From: Erpobdella octoculata
Taxonomy: Eukaryota > Annelida > Clitellata > Hirudinida > Erpobdellidae
DNA: 64,000 nt
NCBI GenBank assembly: GCA_963978895.1
Contig: OZ022238.1
Coordinates: 7,986,066 to 8,050,065, forward strand
Reading direction: 5' to 3'
The position numbers were made by a program, and so were the translations under genes. Below the pieces are notes generated by a model. The model was not told where the DNA came from. It ran no database searches and was given only the letters and a program-made list of their open reading frames with translations. Below, piece by piece: positions 1-15,485 of the stretch; position 1 is the stretch's first letter; each line of letters begins with the position of its first letter.

Positions 1-271
1 TATAATTTTACCTCAATTTTTCAAATTTCTTATGACATTTTCAGTTTTTATGTTGCTTATTTATTTTATGACTTATGACTTTTTTTATTTTATTATGACT
101 TTGTATTGACTTTATTTCTTTTGAGTTATTACACCATTTTAAGGTTGATTGTCTCACGGAGGTAACTCCTTTCATCAACCTTGTTGAATTATTAAACATT
201 AAAAAAAAAATTTGTATCACTTGTATTCATATGCAAAATAATTTTTTAACTATTTCGTTTCACCTGTTCAG
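1..271. other. AT-rich flank or intron upstream of first recognised separase exon
   Basis: T-rich sequence without a convincing exon. It ends in a pyrimidine-rich acceptor (CACCTGTTCAG) directly before position 272. The true 5' end of the separase gene is probably outside the window. Confidence 0.5.
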
Positions 272-1234
272 ATATGGCCGTGCTATGAACTTTTGGCCGA
301 GTGTAGAAGAAAGTTGGGCCAGAGAAAAGAAGCATATCAAGCTGTCGTGGAAGGCCTCTGCATGGACTCGTTGGCCGAGTGTAGAAGAAAGTTGGGCCAG
401 AGAAAAGAAGCATATCAAGCTGTCGTGGAAGGCCTCTGCATGGACTCGTTGAGCCTGTCAGAGGCTGCGTTCCGGTGGATGAAAATCACTGCTGGTATGC
501 TTGCAGATAAGCAACAGCCTAAATATTTGTTCGTTTAATATTCTTGATTTTAGTAGATTAGATTAGTCTAGGTCACTCTAGGTGAATTGACAAAAAATTG
601 TTTTATTCCTGCTTTATGGTAGAAATAATTCTTAAGATAGAATAGGTAAGAGCAGAAATCTTATTTTATTTTTTAAATGATTTAGAACCATGTCATCTGC
701 ATTGAAGAAACATTTGAAAATCCAATCAACGTTGACCGTTGAAATGATCTCGTTAGCGGAATTTGGTGCTTTGAAGGAATCAAGGTTAGTTGTGATTTAT
801 TTTCTAAAAGTTTTATAGAAAGTGATTTATTTTCTAAAAGTTTTATAACACGTAAACAAACAACGAGTGTGGCCGATCGAGATGAAACTTTTGAAGACAA
901 AAAATTTTTATTACAAAGAAATAAATATAAATACTGTTATTCAGCAATATGTAACAACTGATGTCAAAAATAATTTGGCCGAATTTATCACAGGAAAATA
1001 CTTGCCGATGATTTCTTGGAATGTACGATATTCATAATGCGAATTTGTCAGTTTATAACAGACATTATTTTTGATATAATTTAAATTCATGATATATATA
1101 TATATAATAATAAATAATAATATATATCAACATACATAATTTCCGACGTATGTATGTTAGACGGTTTGATAGCTCAGTAATCATCACTAAATTATTTCCA
1201 TCCTTTTTGACGAGTTTTTGCTAGTTTATATACA

Positions 1235-1309
<75 letters not shown>

Positions 1310-2484
1310 TTTTGAGAAATATTAAATAAACTCAATGCTGAGCTAAACTACTTGTATGATTGCGTGGCACTCCTTCTAAACACGGCGACATGCTCCTCGG
1401 AAGACTGCAAGCTGTTAAACTTGGCTATCATTGAGGCAACTCGTGTAGCTGCGTGGTTAACATTGGCTGTACGATTAACGTTTTCTTTATTTTCTCGGTC
1501 ACAAGATACATGTCGCAGAGAAGTTTTGAAATCTGACCGGTCAATGGAACTTTGTTTCGGTTTTTCTAGGCTTGTCCAACCAGAAAAGAGTGGATTTTTA
1601 TTTGTAAAAGTGACTGAGGGTGGTTTATAAAAATTGTTCTCTACATTGAGCTTTTGAAATCAGTTAAGTTAGCCTGCTTGCAACTCACAATTTCTTCATA
1701 AAGCCTCTCAAATTAGAAACACTTTTATCCACTTTATAATCTATTGATACGACTTCTTATGGACGTTTGAGTCATGTTAATATCAACGACTTATAGAATT
1801 TAATCATATTGTAGGATTGCATTCAGTCGATGTGTGTGTGCGTGTATGTGTGTGCGTATGTATGTGTGTGTGCATATGTAAGTGTGTGTGCATATGTGCA
1901 CGTGTGCGATCAATTTATCTGGTCGAGAAGTACAGAATGTTGAATTGTATTTATTTATTTAATATTACACAATAAGTCATCAAAGCTGAAGAAGGGCAGC
2001 CGTTTTCTTCTCTATATTGATTCATGTAGACTAGTAATTAAGGGAAAATTTATGACATTTATTAAGCCTTCCATAAAAGATCTGTTGTAATAGTTTTTAA
2101 GCTCTTTATAATTGGAGAATCCTGTTCCCATAGTAATTGCACTTTTTAAATAGATCTTCACGTAATGTGTCATCATCTTTTTTATTGAATAAATGAATAA
2201 TTCAGAGAGATGATTCATTATAAGTTATTATTACTAATTACGGAAAAGCAACAGAGAGCAGATAGGCGAGCGGGAAAGGGAGAGCTACCGGGAACGAGAA
2301 AGCAAGCGGGAACGAGAAAACGGCAGGGAACTGGAAAAGGGGTGGGAGAGCAAGCGGGCACTGGGAGCGGGAGAGAAAATGATAGAAAAATCTCTAAAAA
2401 CCTCGGGCAACGCCGGGTACCCCGCTAGTAATATTTATATTTATTATGCTGCCTACTTTTCTTTCTGATCAGAAATAAAAACCA

Positions 2485-2543
<59 letters not shown>

Positions 2544-5500
2544 CCGATGTCTGCATGTATTTGTGTGTATGTATATCTGTATTCATGTACGTATGTATGT
2601 ATGTACACACATTTTGGACGGGTTACATCCTGAAGATTGGTTTGTACTATTGTAGAATGAATCTTTTTGTCACACAGTGTGATCATGTCATGCTTATTAA
2701 GCTTAGAATTATGTTTGTGAATTATGTCAAATGAAGTTTCAATAATTATTTGATTTTATGGTGATAATAATGTCAAGATTATCAAGAATTTATCATACTG
2801 TATTGAATTTATTGGTACGTATATATTAATGCATCACATATATGTATATATAAATTTATATATTGATGAAAATGTGTATGTAAATATTTATGTATACATC
2901 ACTGTACCACTATACCTATATAATAAGATTTTTTATTGCAGAGTATATTTGTATGCCTACCATGATGCTGTACTGAACGACCTTCTGTCACTTTATAAGA
3001 ATGACCTTCCAAGAAAGTGTAAATTTTTGTTGGAAAAATCTAAATTGGTGAGGTCTACAGGAGAGAAGAGTTGTATCGAGTGAGTCATTCTTTGTTTTTA
3101 TTTATTTACTTTTTATTCTTTTATTTGAAATTATTATTGATTTGAAACAGTTTTTAATGAATTTCTAAATTTTTAATAACGATTTTTAATATTATTTAGG
3201 ATTCATTCTCGGAGTATTTGTTAGAATAACTCATATTAAATAATCATCTGCTTATGTTAAACATTTCAACAGAGCATCTGCGAAAATCTACGATGAAGTG
3301 ATTGATTTGCTTGAGACTTCATGCAAAGAAGGATCACTAGTTGCCAAAGACTTGAAGGCTCAGGCTCTCGTTCTCAAATTTGTGGTGGCAGACCCAGAAA
3401 ACAATGATGAGGTAATTTGTAATCATCGACTTTTAGGAAATGTTTTTTCATTTTTTAATTAAAATAACAAAAATGATTGATTAGTTTATTTTTAATGAGA
3501 CACGAGATTTCAGTTTTAATCTTTTTAAGTTTTTCTCCAGCTGGATTTGGACGTTCGATTGAAGAAAATAGAAATATTAAAAACAAGCGACAATGTCGAT
3601 AATAACGAAAGAGTCGTAGTCGGGGACAACGGGACGGAAAGTAAGCAGACCGCAGAAGAAATTGAATCGGAACTTGAAAGCTTGCAATCTTCCTCCTTCG
3701 CCTCACTCGATCAACTGGAAACTGCTCTCGACATATGGATCGATATCTTTCAAGAGAAGACTGAACCAGGAAACATTGTAGAAGATATTTGTTCTACCAA
3801 AGAGACGATTGAGATTTTGGCTTGCATTTTTAAACTTCATCAGGTATATTTATTTATTTTATTTTTTATATTATTTCATTTTATATTTGTTTTATTAACT
3901 TGAATATGAAGTTTTTTTATTTTTTGTTTTCAAAGCACCCCAGAGGACCAGCGGCTTTGCAATTGCTATTCAACCTTTCAACATCAACAGATGATATACC
4001 TGCCGTTCTTCTGACATCCACACTGTTCATAGACTACCTGGTCGAAGTTAATCAGTGTCACATGGCTTCACAGGTGATTACGGACGTAGACGATTTCCTA
4101 GCTGCTAAGGGCAAAGATTCAATTGTCAAGCATCGTTCCATGTACTGTCAGTACTTAATCAGTAAATCTCATGCTCTCTTTTTGGAGAATAAAGTGAGTT
4201 ATCAAAATAATTTTATTCTATTCCATTTTTATATTCTGAAATCTCGATTTCGTCTAGAAGTTTTACTAAAATCTACTTGCATTTCAGCTGAAAGAGTCAC
4301 TTGATCTGATGATCGAAGTTGGAAAGTTGTGCGTTGGTGATTCAAACGATGCAGTCAAAGATAATTTTCTGAAGAGTCACATGTACCTCTTGATATCGAA
4401 ATTCTGTTCTTCCGAGCGCGATCGCGACGTCATCGAGGCAATCGGGTCGCTGACATTCTTGAACGACGAATGCGGAAAACGAAAGACGCTCGGAACTCAG
4501 CTGGAGTGGCTGACGAAGTGTACGAGTTATTTTACCGATCTGCTCTTTCATTTGTTCAGGAAGAAAAAATTTGCTTGTTAGTTGTTTTTGTTTTATTTCG
4601 TTTAATATTTTTGTTTTTTTTCGTTTTATATTTCTGTTTTATTTCGTTTTTTACAACTATTTTCTTGAACGTTTTGCACATTGTAATTTGGACGAGTTAT
4701 AAAAATGTAAACATTTTAAAATTGAATATTCAAAATAGGAACAAAATTTGTTAACTTGCCATGCTTGGAATGTTATAAAAATATCTCACATATTTGAAAT
4801 AATAAATTATTTTTTATTTCTATACAGTATGCGAGAGACCATCTATGAAGTGGATTTACGTGGACCGACTCATCACCTCCATGCTTCACATGACCCGATT
4901 GTACATCAGGGGAGGCATCTTGCGCGAGAGTAAAACATACCTTATCAACGCCCTTGCGTACGCGCAGTCGTTCCATGTTAAGAAGAGGTATGTCTTTTAT
5001 GTCTGTTTGCATGTTTATCTGCATGTCAGTCTGCTTGGTTGTTTGGGTGTCTGTTTGCATGTTTGTTTGTTTGTTTGTATGTTTGTCTGCATGCTCATCA
5101 TTTTTCATTGATTTGAAATTGTTGATAAAAATTATTATAATCTTATTTAATAACAAGCAAGAAATGTTTTTATTTTTTAATTTCAGGATTTGTGAGGTTA
5201 AGCTCGAGATGGCCCATTTTGCTAAGCTGAGCTGTTTCCATGATGACTGCCGATGGCATCTGGCTACGGTTAGTTCACTCTTGAATGATCACAAGACTGG
5301 AAGCGACCCTGTGAAAGAGAGGAACGAAGGTAAAAGAGGAAAACCGAGGGGAACGAGATCGGCTGTGTCCGATTCGAAAATTCCGATTCGGGGCAACGAC
5401 CCTGAAGATGTCGCCATGGCCACCGACTTTCAGTTCAGTTACGTACCGCTGAGACTCAGCTTCAACGACGATACGTCTGTCTCTCCCTCGTCTCCTGGGA

Positions 5501-8500
5501 AGAAGCTCCCAGAAAAGTTCATCTTGCCGACCTGTTGGGAAGAAAACTGTCGCGACAATGTCAGCGAAAATTGTTCATCGTGTCGAGACATTACGATGAG
5601 ACGATTGCAGCTGCGAAAAATCATCGAAGAGTGCGAGTTGAGGTTGAGCATCGGACAGAGTTGGAATTACGTGAGTGATTTCTTGAATAAATATGAAGAT
5701 TTCAAAGACCATCTCGTCAGGTGGGCAGAACGTGACTTGAACAAACAGGCCAGGTGGGAATACAGGTGTGTGTCCAAGAACACGGGAAGTAAAAAGTCTG
5801 ATTTAAAAGAAACTAATAGAAAGAATCATAGTAATAAGAAATTTAATGGGAAGCTTATTTTTTCTGATCTTTTCATCAGAGTTGAGATCATCAGGATGAA
5901 AATTGACTTTTTAAGAAACGGTTCGACACAATCGAAGAGTTCAGCAATAAAAGAAATTTACTCTAAGGAATGTCCAAAATTAGAGTCTTGTTTGTTGGCA
6001 GAAATGAAATTTCTGGAATTTGTTGACAAGCTGGAATGGCCTAAGAGAACCACTCGCTATCTATCAGAAATCGACTTGCTGTGCACTTCTGTCGGAAGAC
6101 TCACGACAGCGGAGAGCATCCGGTCCGAACAGAGTCAGGCGAACATTTTTTCTCCGGCACCGAAGGGCGGAAAGACGTTCGCAGCACCCAACGCTCCCAT
6201 CAAACAGTGCAGGAAGCCACCAAAATCATCGCTCAAGCTGGAACTGCCGAGGTCTTCTGCTCAATCGAGTGCCAAGAAAAAACGAAAGCCTCCTCGGTTG
6301 GACGAGATCGATCCGAATCTTGCCGATGACCTTAATAAAGTCATGGCTCAGAAGACGTTTACCGCAATCGGTGATTGTAATCTTTTAGATTCTTTGTTTT
6401 CTTCGTTTGAGCTGATCAGGAGAGATCCGCCCGCGGTTCAGTACAGAGACTTGTGCCATTCTCTTGCTTTGCTGAACCTGCAAGATCAGTCTACAGATGA
6501 CAATGTGGCTGCCTACTACCTTTCTGAGGCTGTTTCAATATCGTTCAGACATGCAAGTCTTATTAATATCAGCGAGAAAATCAGGTTAGTCATCTTGTTC
6601 CGATCTGACTGCGTTCAGTTTTTTTTTATTCCAGTCGCTCGCAATTTACGGTTCTGCTTCATTCAGTTGTCTGGAAAAATTACTTTTCATTTCAGGAATG
6701 GCATGGAAAACTCACAGACCACAGAATATCTTGAAATTCAAAGGAACTTCTCTGATTTCACGATGACCCAGGATAATTTTGCTAAACTCATGAATAATTT
6801 ACCAGAAAGTAATCTAAAACAACTATCTCATTTCAATAACTTCAAATTTTCACTAACAAACCTAACTCAAATTGTATCGTGACGTTTTGTATTTCTTACA
6901 GACTGGACAATCTGCCAACTGAATTTAGTCTCAATGGCTGGCAAGGATAGGAATCAGCTGTTTGTCACCAGGATGACCAGAAAACAGCCAGCTTTTGTTC
7001 TGCCCCTGCCACACATGACTGCAGTTGAGGTTGACATTTTTTACTGGTTGTGTCAGGTGTTTAAATTGTAAGTATTTTATTTCTTTTTATGAACGAACTT
7101 CTAAACAAAATCTTTTCAGAGAAAAGAGTTGTTGAATAAATGGACATGGTTGATGAAAGAGTTCGACAATACCTTTAAGGTGACGGAAAAAAAAGATAGG
7201 TGGACGAGGATGAAGAAGCTGGACGATGATATTGAGGTAGTCGTTTGAGTAGTTGATGGTAGTCGTTTGAGTAGTTGATGGTAGTTGTTTGAGTAGTTGA
7301 TGGTAGTCGTTTGAATAGTTGATGGTAGTTGTTTGAGTAGTTGATGGTAGTCGTATGAATAGTTGATGGTTTCATGTTGTGTGTATAAGCTTTTTCTTAT
7401 GAGCTTATAATAATCTAATAATTTATTTTATTTTATTTTATTTTATTTTATTTTATTAAATATTTGTATCCATCTGTATTTGTTTTATAATTGTTAAATC
7501 CCCTATATTAACTTCACTGTGTTTGATTGCTTGATGGAATAAATTGGCATCTTGTGATGCTTAAAAAACATACTTGTCGTCATCCAATCGAGCTGAAATT
7601 TGGTGTATTGAATTTTTGTCGATGAGAATGCATTCTATTAAATTTTCAGATCGATTGGACAAAATTTAAATAAAATATTAAAAATAAAATTAATTAAAAT
7701 TTACAAATTTTTGTCAAACAAATAAAACCATAAATTTTAAGTTTATTCAAAGAAATCAATATTTAATTTTTCATTTTAAAAATTTATAATAAAATCTTTG
7801 TTTTTCCATATTGGTTCAAAAGTTTTTCATTTTTTCAATCTTCACATACTTCACATTTCAAGTATTTAGAAAACTGTGGTCAATGTTTTTCTATTTTATA
7901 GACTTACTATCATCAACAAATGATTTGCAAAATATATAAGCTGCCTAATTAAAAAATATGAAGGATTTGTGAAAAACGAAATTTTTTATGGTTCACTTGT
8001 TTGTATTTATTTATTTAATAATTAAATAAACAAATGTTTTTAATTATTCAAATTTATCGCAGTCACTGCTGGATGACCTGGAAAAAGAATGGTTTTCGGG
8101 TTGGGTTGGCAGTTTGATGGGGAAACTGTTGCATGAAAATGATGAAGCCGTATTAGAGGATGGAGTGAATACTTTCTTGAAAAACTGTCCGTTGGTCAGT
8201 CCTAAGCAGAGAAGAATGGTAGAGGTGTGTGTGCAACTTCATTCCATTTCTCTTCATTTATTATCGGCTTGACATTGGAGCTGTGATAATGATCAGCTGT
8301 TTATTATTTTCTTTATTTGTTAACTGTTATATGTAGCCACTAGGAGTTAAATCTTTTGAAAAACTTTTTTTGTATTTTGTATAAAAAATTAATTTTTATT
8401 CACTTAATCCTATTAACAACTATGATTTACTGTCTGACAATAAATAATTAATAGTTGGATCATCTTTTTTAAACCAACAATCCAGGTACTTTAAATAATT

Positions 8501-9938
8501 AATAGTTGGATCATCTGTTTTAAACCAACAATCCAGGTACAATAAATAATTAATAGTTGGATCATCTGTTTTAAACCAACAATCCAGGTACTTCTTAGTG
8601 GTTCTCATCTGTTGGAAAATCGTCACATTCTTCAAGCGCTTGCCTGTATGATCGATCAACCTCTGGCTGATCATGGCGCTCTCAGACAATTCATTCCACT
8701 CGTCAAATGGATTTCCAAAAAAATGAATCTTTCCATAGCTTCCAGAGGTCCGGTTATTCTAATCCTCGACAAGGTTGATTTCATAAACATTTGTTATTTA
8801 TTTGTCTTTTGTTTATAAGGAATGCTCGTGTTTTTGTAGCTGCATTAAGAAACTAGTTATTATATTAGTTGCATAATAATTGCGTTTTATCGTTTAAGGA
8901 CATTCAACATCTTCCGCTTGAAAATATGCCCGGCTTGAAAACTCAATCTTTTACAAGACAGCTTTCACTGCATTGCATGATGGGGCAACTGAACTGCTTC
9001 CTCTGGAAGGATAACAAATCCGTATTGAAGTCCGGGGTCAACAGGGACAGTGTGTATTACGTTGTCAATCCTGGCAACGATTTGTCCCACTTGCAGACAA
9101 CGTTTCAGGATTGGTTTCAAAAGTGAGTTTAGTAGATTGAACAGTGTATTCTGTCGCATCAAAGTTTATGCACTGTTTTTTACGAAGCTTGCTGTTCTTA
9201 TTTTTGCATCAGGAAGGAGTTGAAGTGGGAGGGAATTATTGGAAAGCCTCCAACGTCGGAAGAGTTGTCTTCCCATTTGATGAAAAAAGACCTTTTCATG
9301 TTAGAATTTTTTTTCATTTTTAAAATAGTTTTTTATTTGAATGAAAGTATTTTAATGTATAAAAATTAATTGAAAATAAATCTAAACACTCGCAATACTT
9401 TTTGTATTCCCTAGATACGCTGGACACGGAAGTGGTGGACAGTATTTGTCGGGAGGAAGTTTACAGAAGTTGTATTGCAGATCAGCAGTGATTCTTATGG
9501 GATGCAGTAGTGGAAAGTTAACCGTTGAAGGTCAATTTGAACCTCATGGAATGATTTTTCACTACTTCCTTGCTGGATCGTTAGTTTTATTTATTTTGTA
9601 TTTCACTGCCTGATTTCTTCATGTATATAAAAAAAAAATTTGTTTTGATCTTCTTTAGACTTTGCATCTTGGCAAATCTGTGGGACGTTACAGACGGAGA
9701 TATCAACAGGTATACGAGTGCGTTCTTGAAGAATTGGTTGTATTCGTACGATGACGAATCTATTCCTCAATCGAATCTCAGTTCGAATGTAAACTTTGTT
9801 ACAAATGCCATAGAGAGTCGAGCAGCATGCACGCGCCGGTATCTTACCGGCGCCGCTCCGGTTGTTTACGGGTTTCCTATTTCCTTAAGCAATGCTTCGT
9901 CCGTGCCAGATCGACCGATTCATCTACCAGGAAACTAA
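272..9938 (+). CDS. ESPL1: Separase (separin), cohesin-cleaving cysteine protease; 5' end missing
   Basis: Separase cuts the kleisin subunit of cohesin at anaphase onset. Proposed exons: 272-528, 686-784, 2942-3079, 3273-3411, 3541-3843, 3936-4193, 4288-4576, 4828-4987, 5187-5765, 5880-6584, 6696-6808, 6902-7056, 7120-7236, 8063-8224, 8588-8773, 8899-9122, 9213-9299, 9415-9579, 9659-9938. They sum to 4416 nt in one open frame (1471 residues and a stop), and all phases match. The C-terminal peptidase C50 domain is complete. The catalytic His is in YAGHGSGGQYL (codon 9425-9427) and the catalytic Cys in LMGCSSGKL (codon 9503-9505), followed by LANLWDVTDGDINRYT, a family hallmark. The upstream exons are helical, TPR-like and poorly conserved, as expected. 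Animal separases often reach about 2000 residues, so N-terminal exons are probably missing. The join 528/686 uses a weak donor, and 5766-5879 and 6585-6695 could be retained. The protease identity is very secure; the first two exons are less so. Confidence 0.93.
293..448 (+). repeat. 78-bp tandem duplication inside a coding exon
   Basis: Two adjacent 78-bp units (293-370 and 371-448), apparently identical, encode 26 residues each beginning LAECRRKLGQRKEAYQAVVE. The unit is a multiple of three, so the frame is kept. It duplicates what looks like one TPR-like helix pair near the N-terminal side of separase. Confidence 0.9.
785..2941 (+). other. Large separase intron with simple repeats
   Basis: Phase-2 intron (donor AG|GTTAGT, acceptor TTATTGCAG). 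It holds a 26-29-bp direct repeat near 791-846, a (TA)n tract at about 1240-1307, a GT-rich stretch at 1830-1905, a Helitron-type fragment at 2255-2428 and a second (TA)n tract at 2489-2540. The open stretch 1352-1630 has no supporting splice sites. Confidence 0.6.
2255..2428 (+). mobile_element. Helitron family B fragment (3' end)
   Basis: G/A-rich minisatellite (GCGGGAACGAGAAA-like units) followed by a hairpin region GGGCAACGCCGGG and a terminal CTAG at 2425-2428 next to a T. This is the 3' signature shared with the other family B copies here (16677, 27401, 34492), in the opposite orientation to those. The 5' end is not recognisable. Confidence 0.6.
7237..7368 (+). repeat. 22-bp minisatellite starting at a splice donor (6 copies)
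   Basis: Six head-to-tail units of GTAGTCGTTTGAGTAGTTG plus ATG, with C/T, G/A and T/A variants. The first unit begins exactly at the donor of the separase exon ending at 7236, so each unit begins with a potential GTAGTY donor. Confidence 0.95.
7369..8062 (+). other. Separase intron remainder with short dispersed repeat
   Basis: AT-rich intron with (TTTTA)n at about 7427-7456. A dispersed repeat around 7500-7680 contains GATCGATTGGACAAAATTTA and also occurs near 21340-21400, with related pieces near 34250 and 36360. Acceptor is ATTTATCGCAG. Confidence 0.5.
8441..8593 (+). repeat. 51-bp tandem triplication covering a splice acceptor
   Basis: Three units of 51 bp each carry AACAATCCAG|GTAC, giving acceptor-like AGs at 8485, 8536 and 8587. 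Only the last opens directly into the separase frame (VLLSGSHLL). An exon starting at the second acceptor would read into TAA. Confidence 0.9.
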
Positions 9939-10267
9939 CTGCCTTGTGTTTTATTGTTTAAATGGTTCATTTGTGTGTTTTTTTTAAATAACTTGTGTGT
10001 TTAGATTTTTTTAAAGCTTTTGTAACATATTCTTTTGAAGTGTCTTTAATCTTAAAATATGATTACTTAGTTAATAGCTGGTTATCATTTCATTTTTTTT
10101 TATTTAACTTCAGATAAGATTTTATCAACGAAATTAAGATGACTGACTAACGTTTCATAATGTTTGTTTTTAATGATAGTTCGATGAAAATGGGATTGGA
10201 TTCACATTTGTGGTTCGTGTCGTTTCTGTGTTTAAACCGAAGGACATTACAATAATTAATTTGCTTG

Positions 10268-10353
<86 letters not shown>

Positions 10354-10970
10354 CCTCAATTTTGAAAGAGCCTCTATTAAAATTGACGGGAAGCATGCAA
10401 AAGGCCAGGAGGTTCGATCTGCTGTGATTTGTGGCAGACTACCTTTGAGCTTTAGTAGAGGGCGCTATATGAATTTGTCTGATTGTGGCGTCTCAGGGGG
10501 ACAGATTATAACAGTTGTACGAAATATTAACAACAAATTTCTACGGTCGTTATTATCGCCAGTTTTTGCTTTCTGAAAAAGGAAGCTGCTTTGTTGGTGA
10601 ATATGGACATGAGAAAAAAATGAGCACTGAGCAGAATAATAATTGATAAATTTGAAACATAATAGTAATATTTTGCATTGAAGTAGTTTAAAAAAATTCC
10701 GAAATTCTGAAATATCTACCAAATATCAGAACTATTGATGGTAGAGAGATAAATTTAGTAAAGATAAAGCTAAGTAAGTAAAATATTACATCCTAAATTT
10801 TTTGTCAAAACGTCTTAAGGGGGCACCCTGGATACGCCGCTGCTTGCTACAAACACCGAAACATCAGCGCTCGCGATCATACACCCAAAATTTTCAAGCC
10901 ACCTTAAAAGTCTAAGGGTCTTAATGTAACACTGGTTGCAGAAACTTTTCCAGACTTAGACACGTGATTC
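9939..10970. other. 3' flank of separase with (TA)n tract; no gene seen
   Basis: Probable 3' UTR, then a (TA)n array at 10269-10350, then non-coding sequence. GGATACGCCGCTG at 10830-10842 resembles the CAGCGGCGGATAC-type termini seen near 35335, 56366 and 59390 and may mark an old DNA-transposon end. Confidence 0.5.
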
Positions 10971-10971
10971 T

Positions 10972-11793
10972 TCATCGGCGTGTTTCTGGATCTGGCCAAG
11001 GCTTTTGATACAGTGAATCACAAAGTCTTGCTAAGAAAAACTTGAACACTATGGGGTCCGAGGGATTCCATTAATGTGGTTTGGAGATTATTTGAGCGGT
11101 AGAACTCAACAGGTCTACTACAACGAAGTCACTTCATCAACGCGGCGGGTATTTTGTGGCGTGCCTCAGGGGTCGGTGCTAGGCCCTCTCTTATTTCTTG
11201 TCTACATTAATGGTTTGTGCTCTGTTTCGCGTCGTCTCGAATTTGTCTTGTTCGCCGATGATACCAACCTTTTTGCTTCTGGTGAAAACCTAAAAGATTT
11301 ATATGATGTTAATAATCATGAACTAATTTACGTTTATAAATGGATTTGTACTAATAAACTTTCTTTAAATATAAGTAAACCAACTATATTCTATTCCACC
11401 ATAGAAATAAATTAATTTGTTCTGATTATCAACTTCTTATTGACGATAAACCTATTGCGCGAGTTTCCTCGTGTAAATTTCTTGGAATGTTGCTTGAGCA
11501 CCTCTCACTGATTAACCTTATTAGTTAGGTCACCTCTAAAGTTGCAAAAAATTGTGGAATTCTATCTCGCGTGAGTCGATTTGTGGATAAAAATATTTCT
11601 ATGAGGTTTTATTACGCTCTCGTTTACCCTTACTTGTCCTATTGTAATATTGTTTGGGCTTCAAATTATCCTACACGTCTAAAGTCTCTCCACATCTTAC
11701 AGAAAAGAATCATCCGAATATTATTTAACTTGCCCTTTACATCATCTTGTAAAATGAAAATGATCGAGAATAACCTACTGAATGTATATCAAA
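10972..11793 (+). pseudogene. LINE reverse transcriptase fragment, 5' truncated (part 1)
   Basis: Broken reverse transcriptase of CR1/Jockey type. DLAKAFDTVNHK lies at about 10985-11030; a stop and frameshift follow; then the frame at 11074-11412 reads CGVPQGSVLGPLLF and FADDTNLF, the RT catalytic core. A further frame (11571 onward) carries the C-terminal RT region (RFYYALVYPYLSYCNIVWAS). The reading frame is interrupted at 11793 by a Helitron and resumes at 16036. The element is dead: several stops and frameshifts. Confidence 0.88.
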
Positions 11794-12893
11794 CTAGCAG
11801 GGCCCGTCGCGGCTTCGCTCGCTTAAAATTAGAAAATTTGAACAGTGTATCCTTAGTAGAGTACTGCACTGACTAAGTTTTTACGGCCCGGCCCGTCGAC
11901 AATTTGGCCAGGCCTGTTTCATAAGCCAAAATTCCAGGCTCAGCCCGGCCCGTCTAATCTGGGCCCGGCCCGTTCTTAGAGGCTCAAAATTTCTATACTT
12001 GGCAAAAAATCTCGGCTCTTCCCACCTTGACTTTAGGTTTGGCCCGTCTGAAGACCTCAATTGTATAAAAGACTATAAACTATTATTAAAAAAAATGAAG
12101 ACCTTAAAATCACGGCCTACCCGGCCCGTGCTGTTTTTTAATCCATAGAGCCCTAAACGGATTTTTTAGACCCGGTCCGGCGTAATTTATAGGCAGAAAA
12201 TTTCAGGCCTGGCTTGTTATTTAGGCCCGAACTGGCCTGACTCATAAGCACAACAATCAAAGCTTGGCCCGGCTGGTGATCATCTGGATTTAGCCAGTTT
12301 TAACAGGCACATAACCTCAAAGATTGAAAAATAATTTTTCAAAAATAAAAAAAATACGTATTTTATTATTATATTACAAATTTTAAAACCTTCACTTTTT
12401 TAGTTTTTCCTTTTTCCACCCCACGTTTGAGGTCCTGGAAACCATATCTTCAAAAAGTGGTAAAACACGTATATCTTAATTTTTTAAATGAATACTAAAT
12501 ACTAATTTTCACATCTGTAGCACTTAGAGTAGCAGTAATTTTAAAAGACAAATAATCCTATTTTCCACCCCACATTTGAGATCCTGGAAATAAGTTTTCA
12601 AAAAATGGTGAAACACGTATATCATTATTTTTTGAGTAGATACTAAATACTAATTTTTACATCTGTAGCATTTACAGTTTTTGAGTAGCTGTTACTTTAA
12701 AAAACAAATAACCCTATTTTCCACCCCACATTTGAAGTCCTGGAAACCAAATTTTCAAAAAATGCTAAAACACGTGTTTCATTATTTTTGGAGTAGAAAC
12801 TAAATACTAATTTTTACTCCTTTAGTATTCACAGTTTTTGAGTAGCAGCTACTTTAAAAACCAAATAACCTAATTTATATATATATATATATA

Positions 12894-15485
<2,592 letters not shown>

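Noticed and set aside
1352..1630. 92-codon plus-strand open frame in a separase intron
   Set aside because: No matching splice sites or recognisable domain, and the flanking separase exons (686-784 and 2942-3079) already join in phase (AG|A) to give a continuous protein.
2425..2686. Minus-strand frames with YIYIYI runs
   Set aside because: Translation of a (TA)n tract; the same applies at 10147-10576, 15012-15227, 15301-15502, 16574-16680 and 56048-56349.
7237..7368. Possible CRISPR-like array (regular 22-bp repeats)
   Set aside because: No spacers, eukaryotic context, head-to-tail units: a minisatellite.
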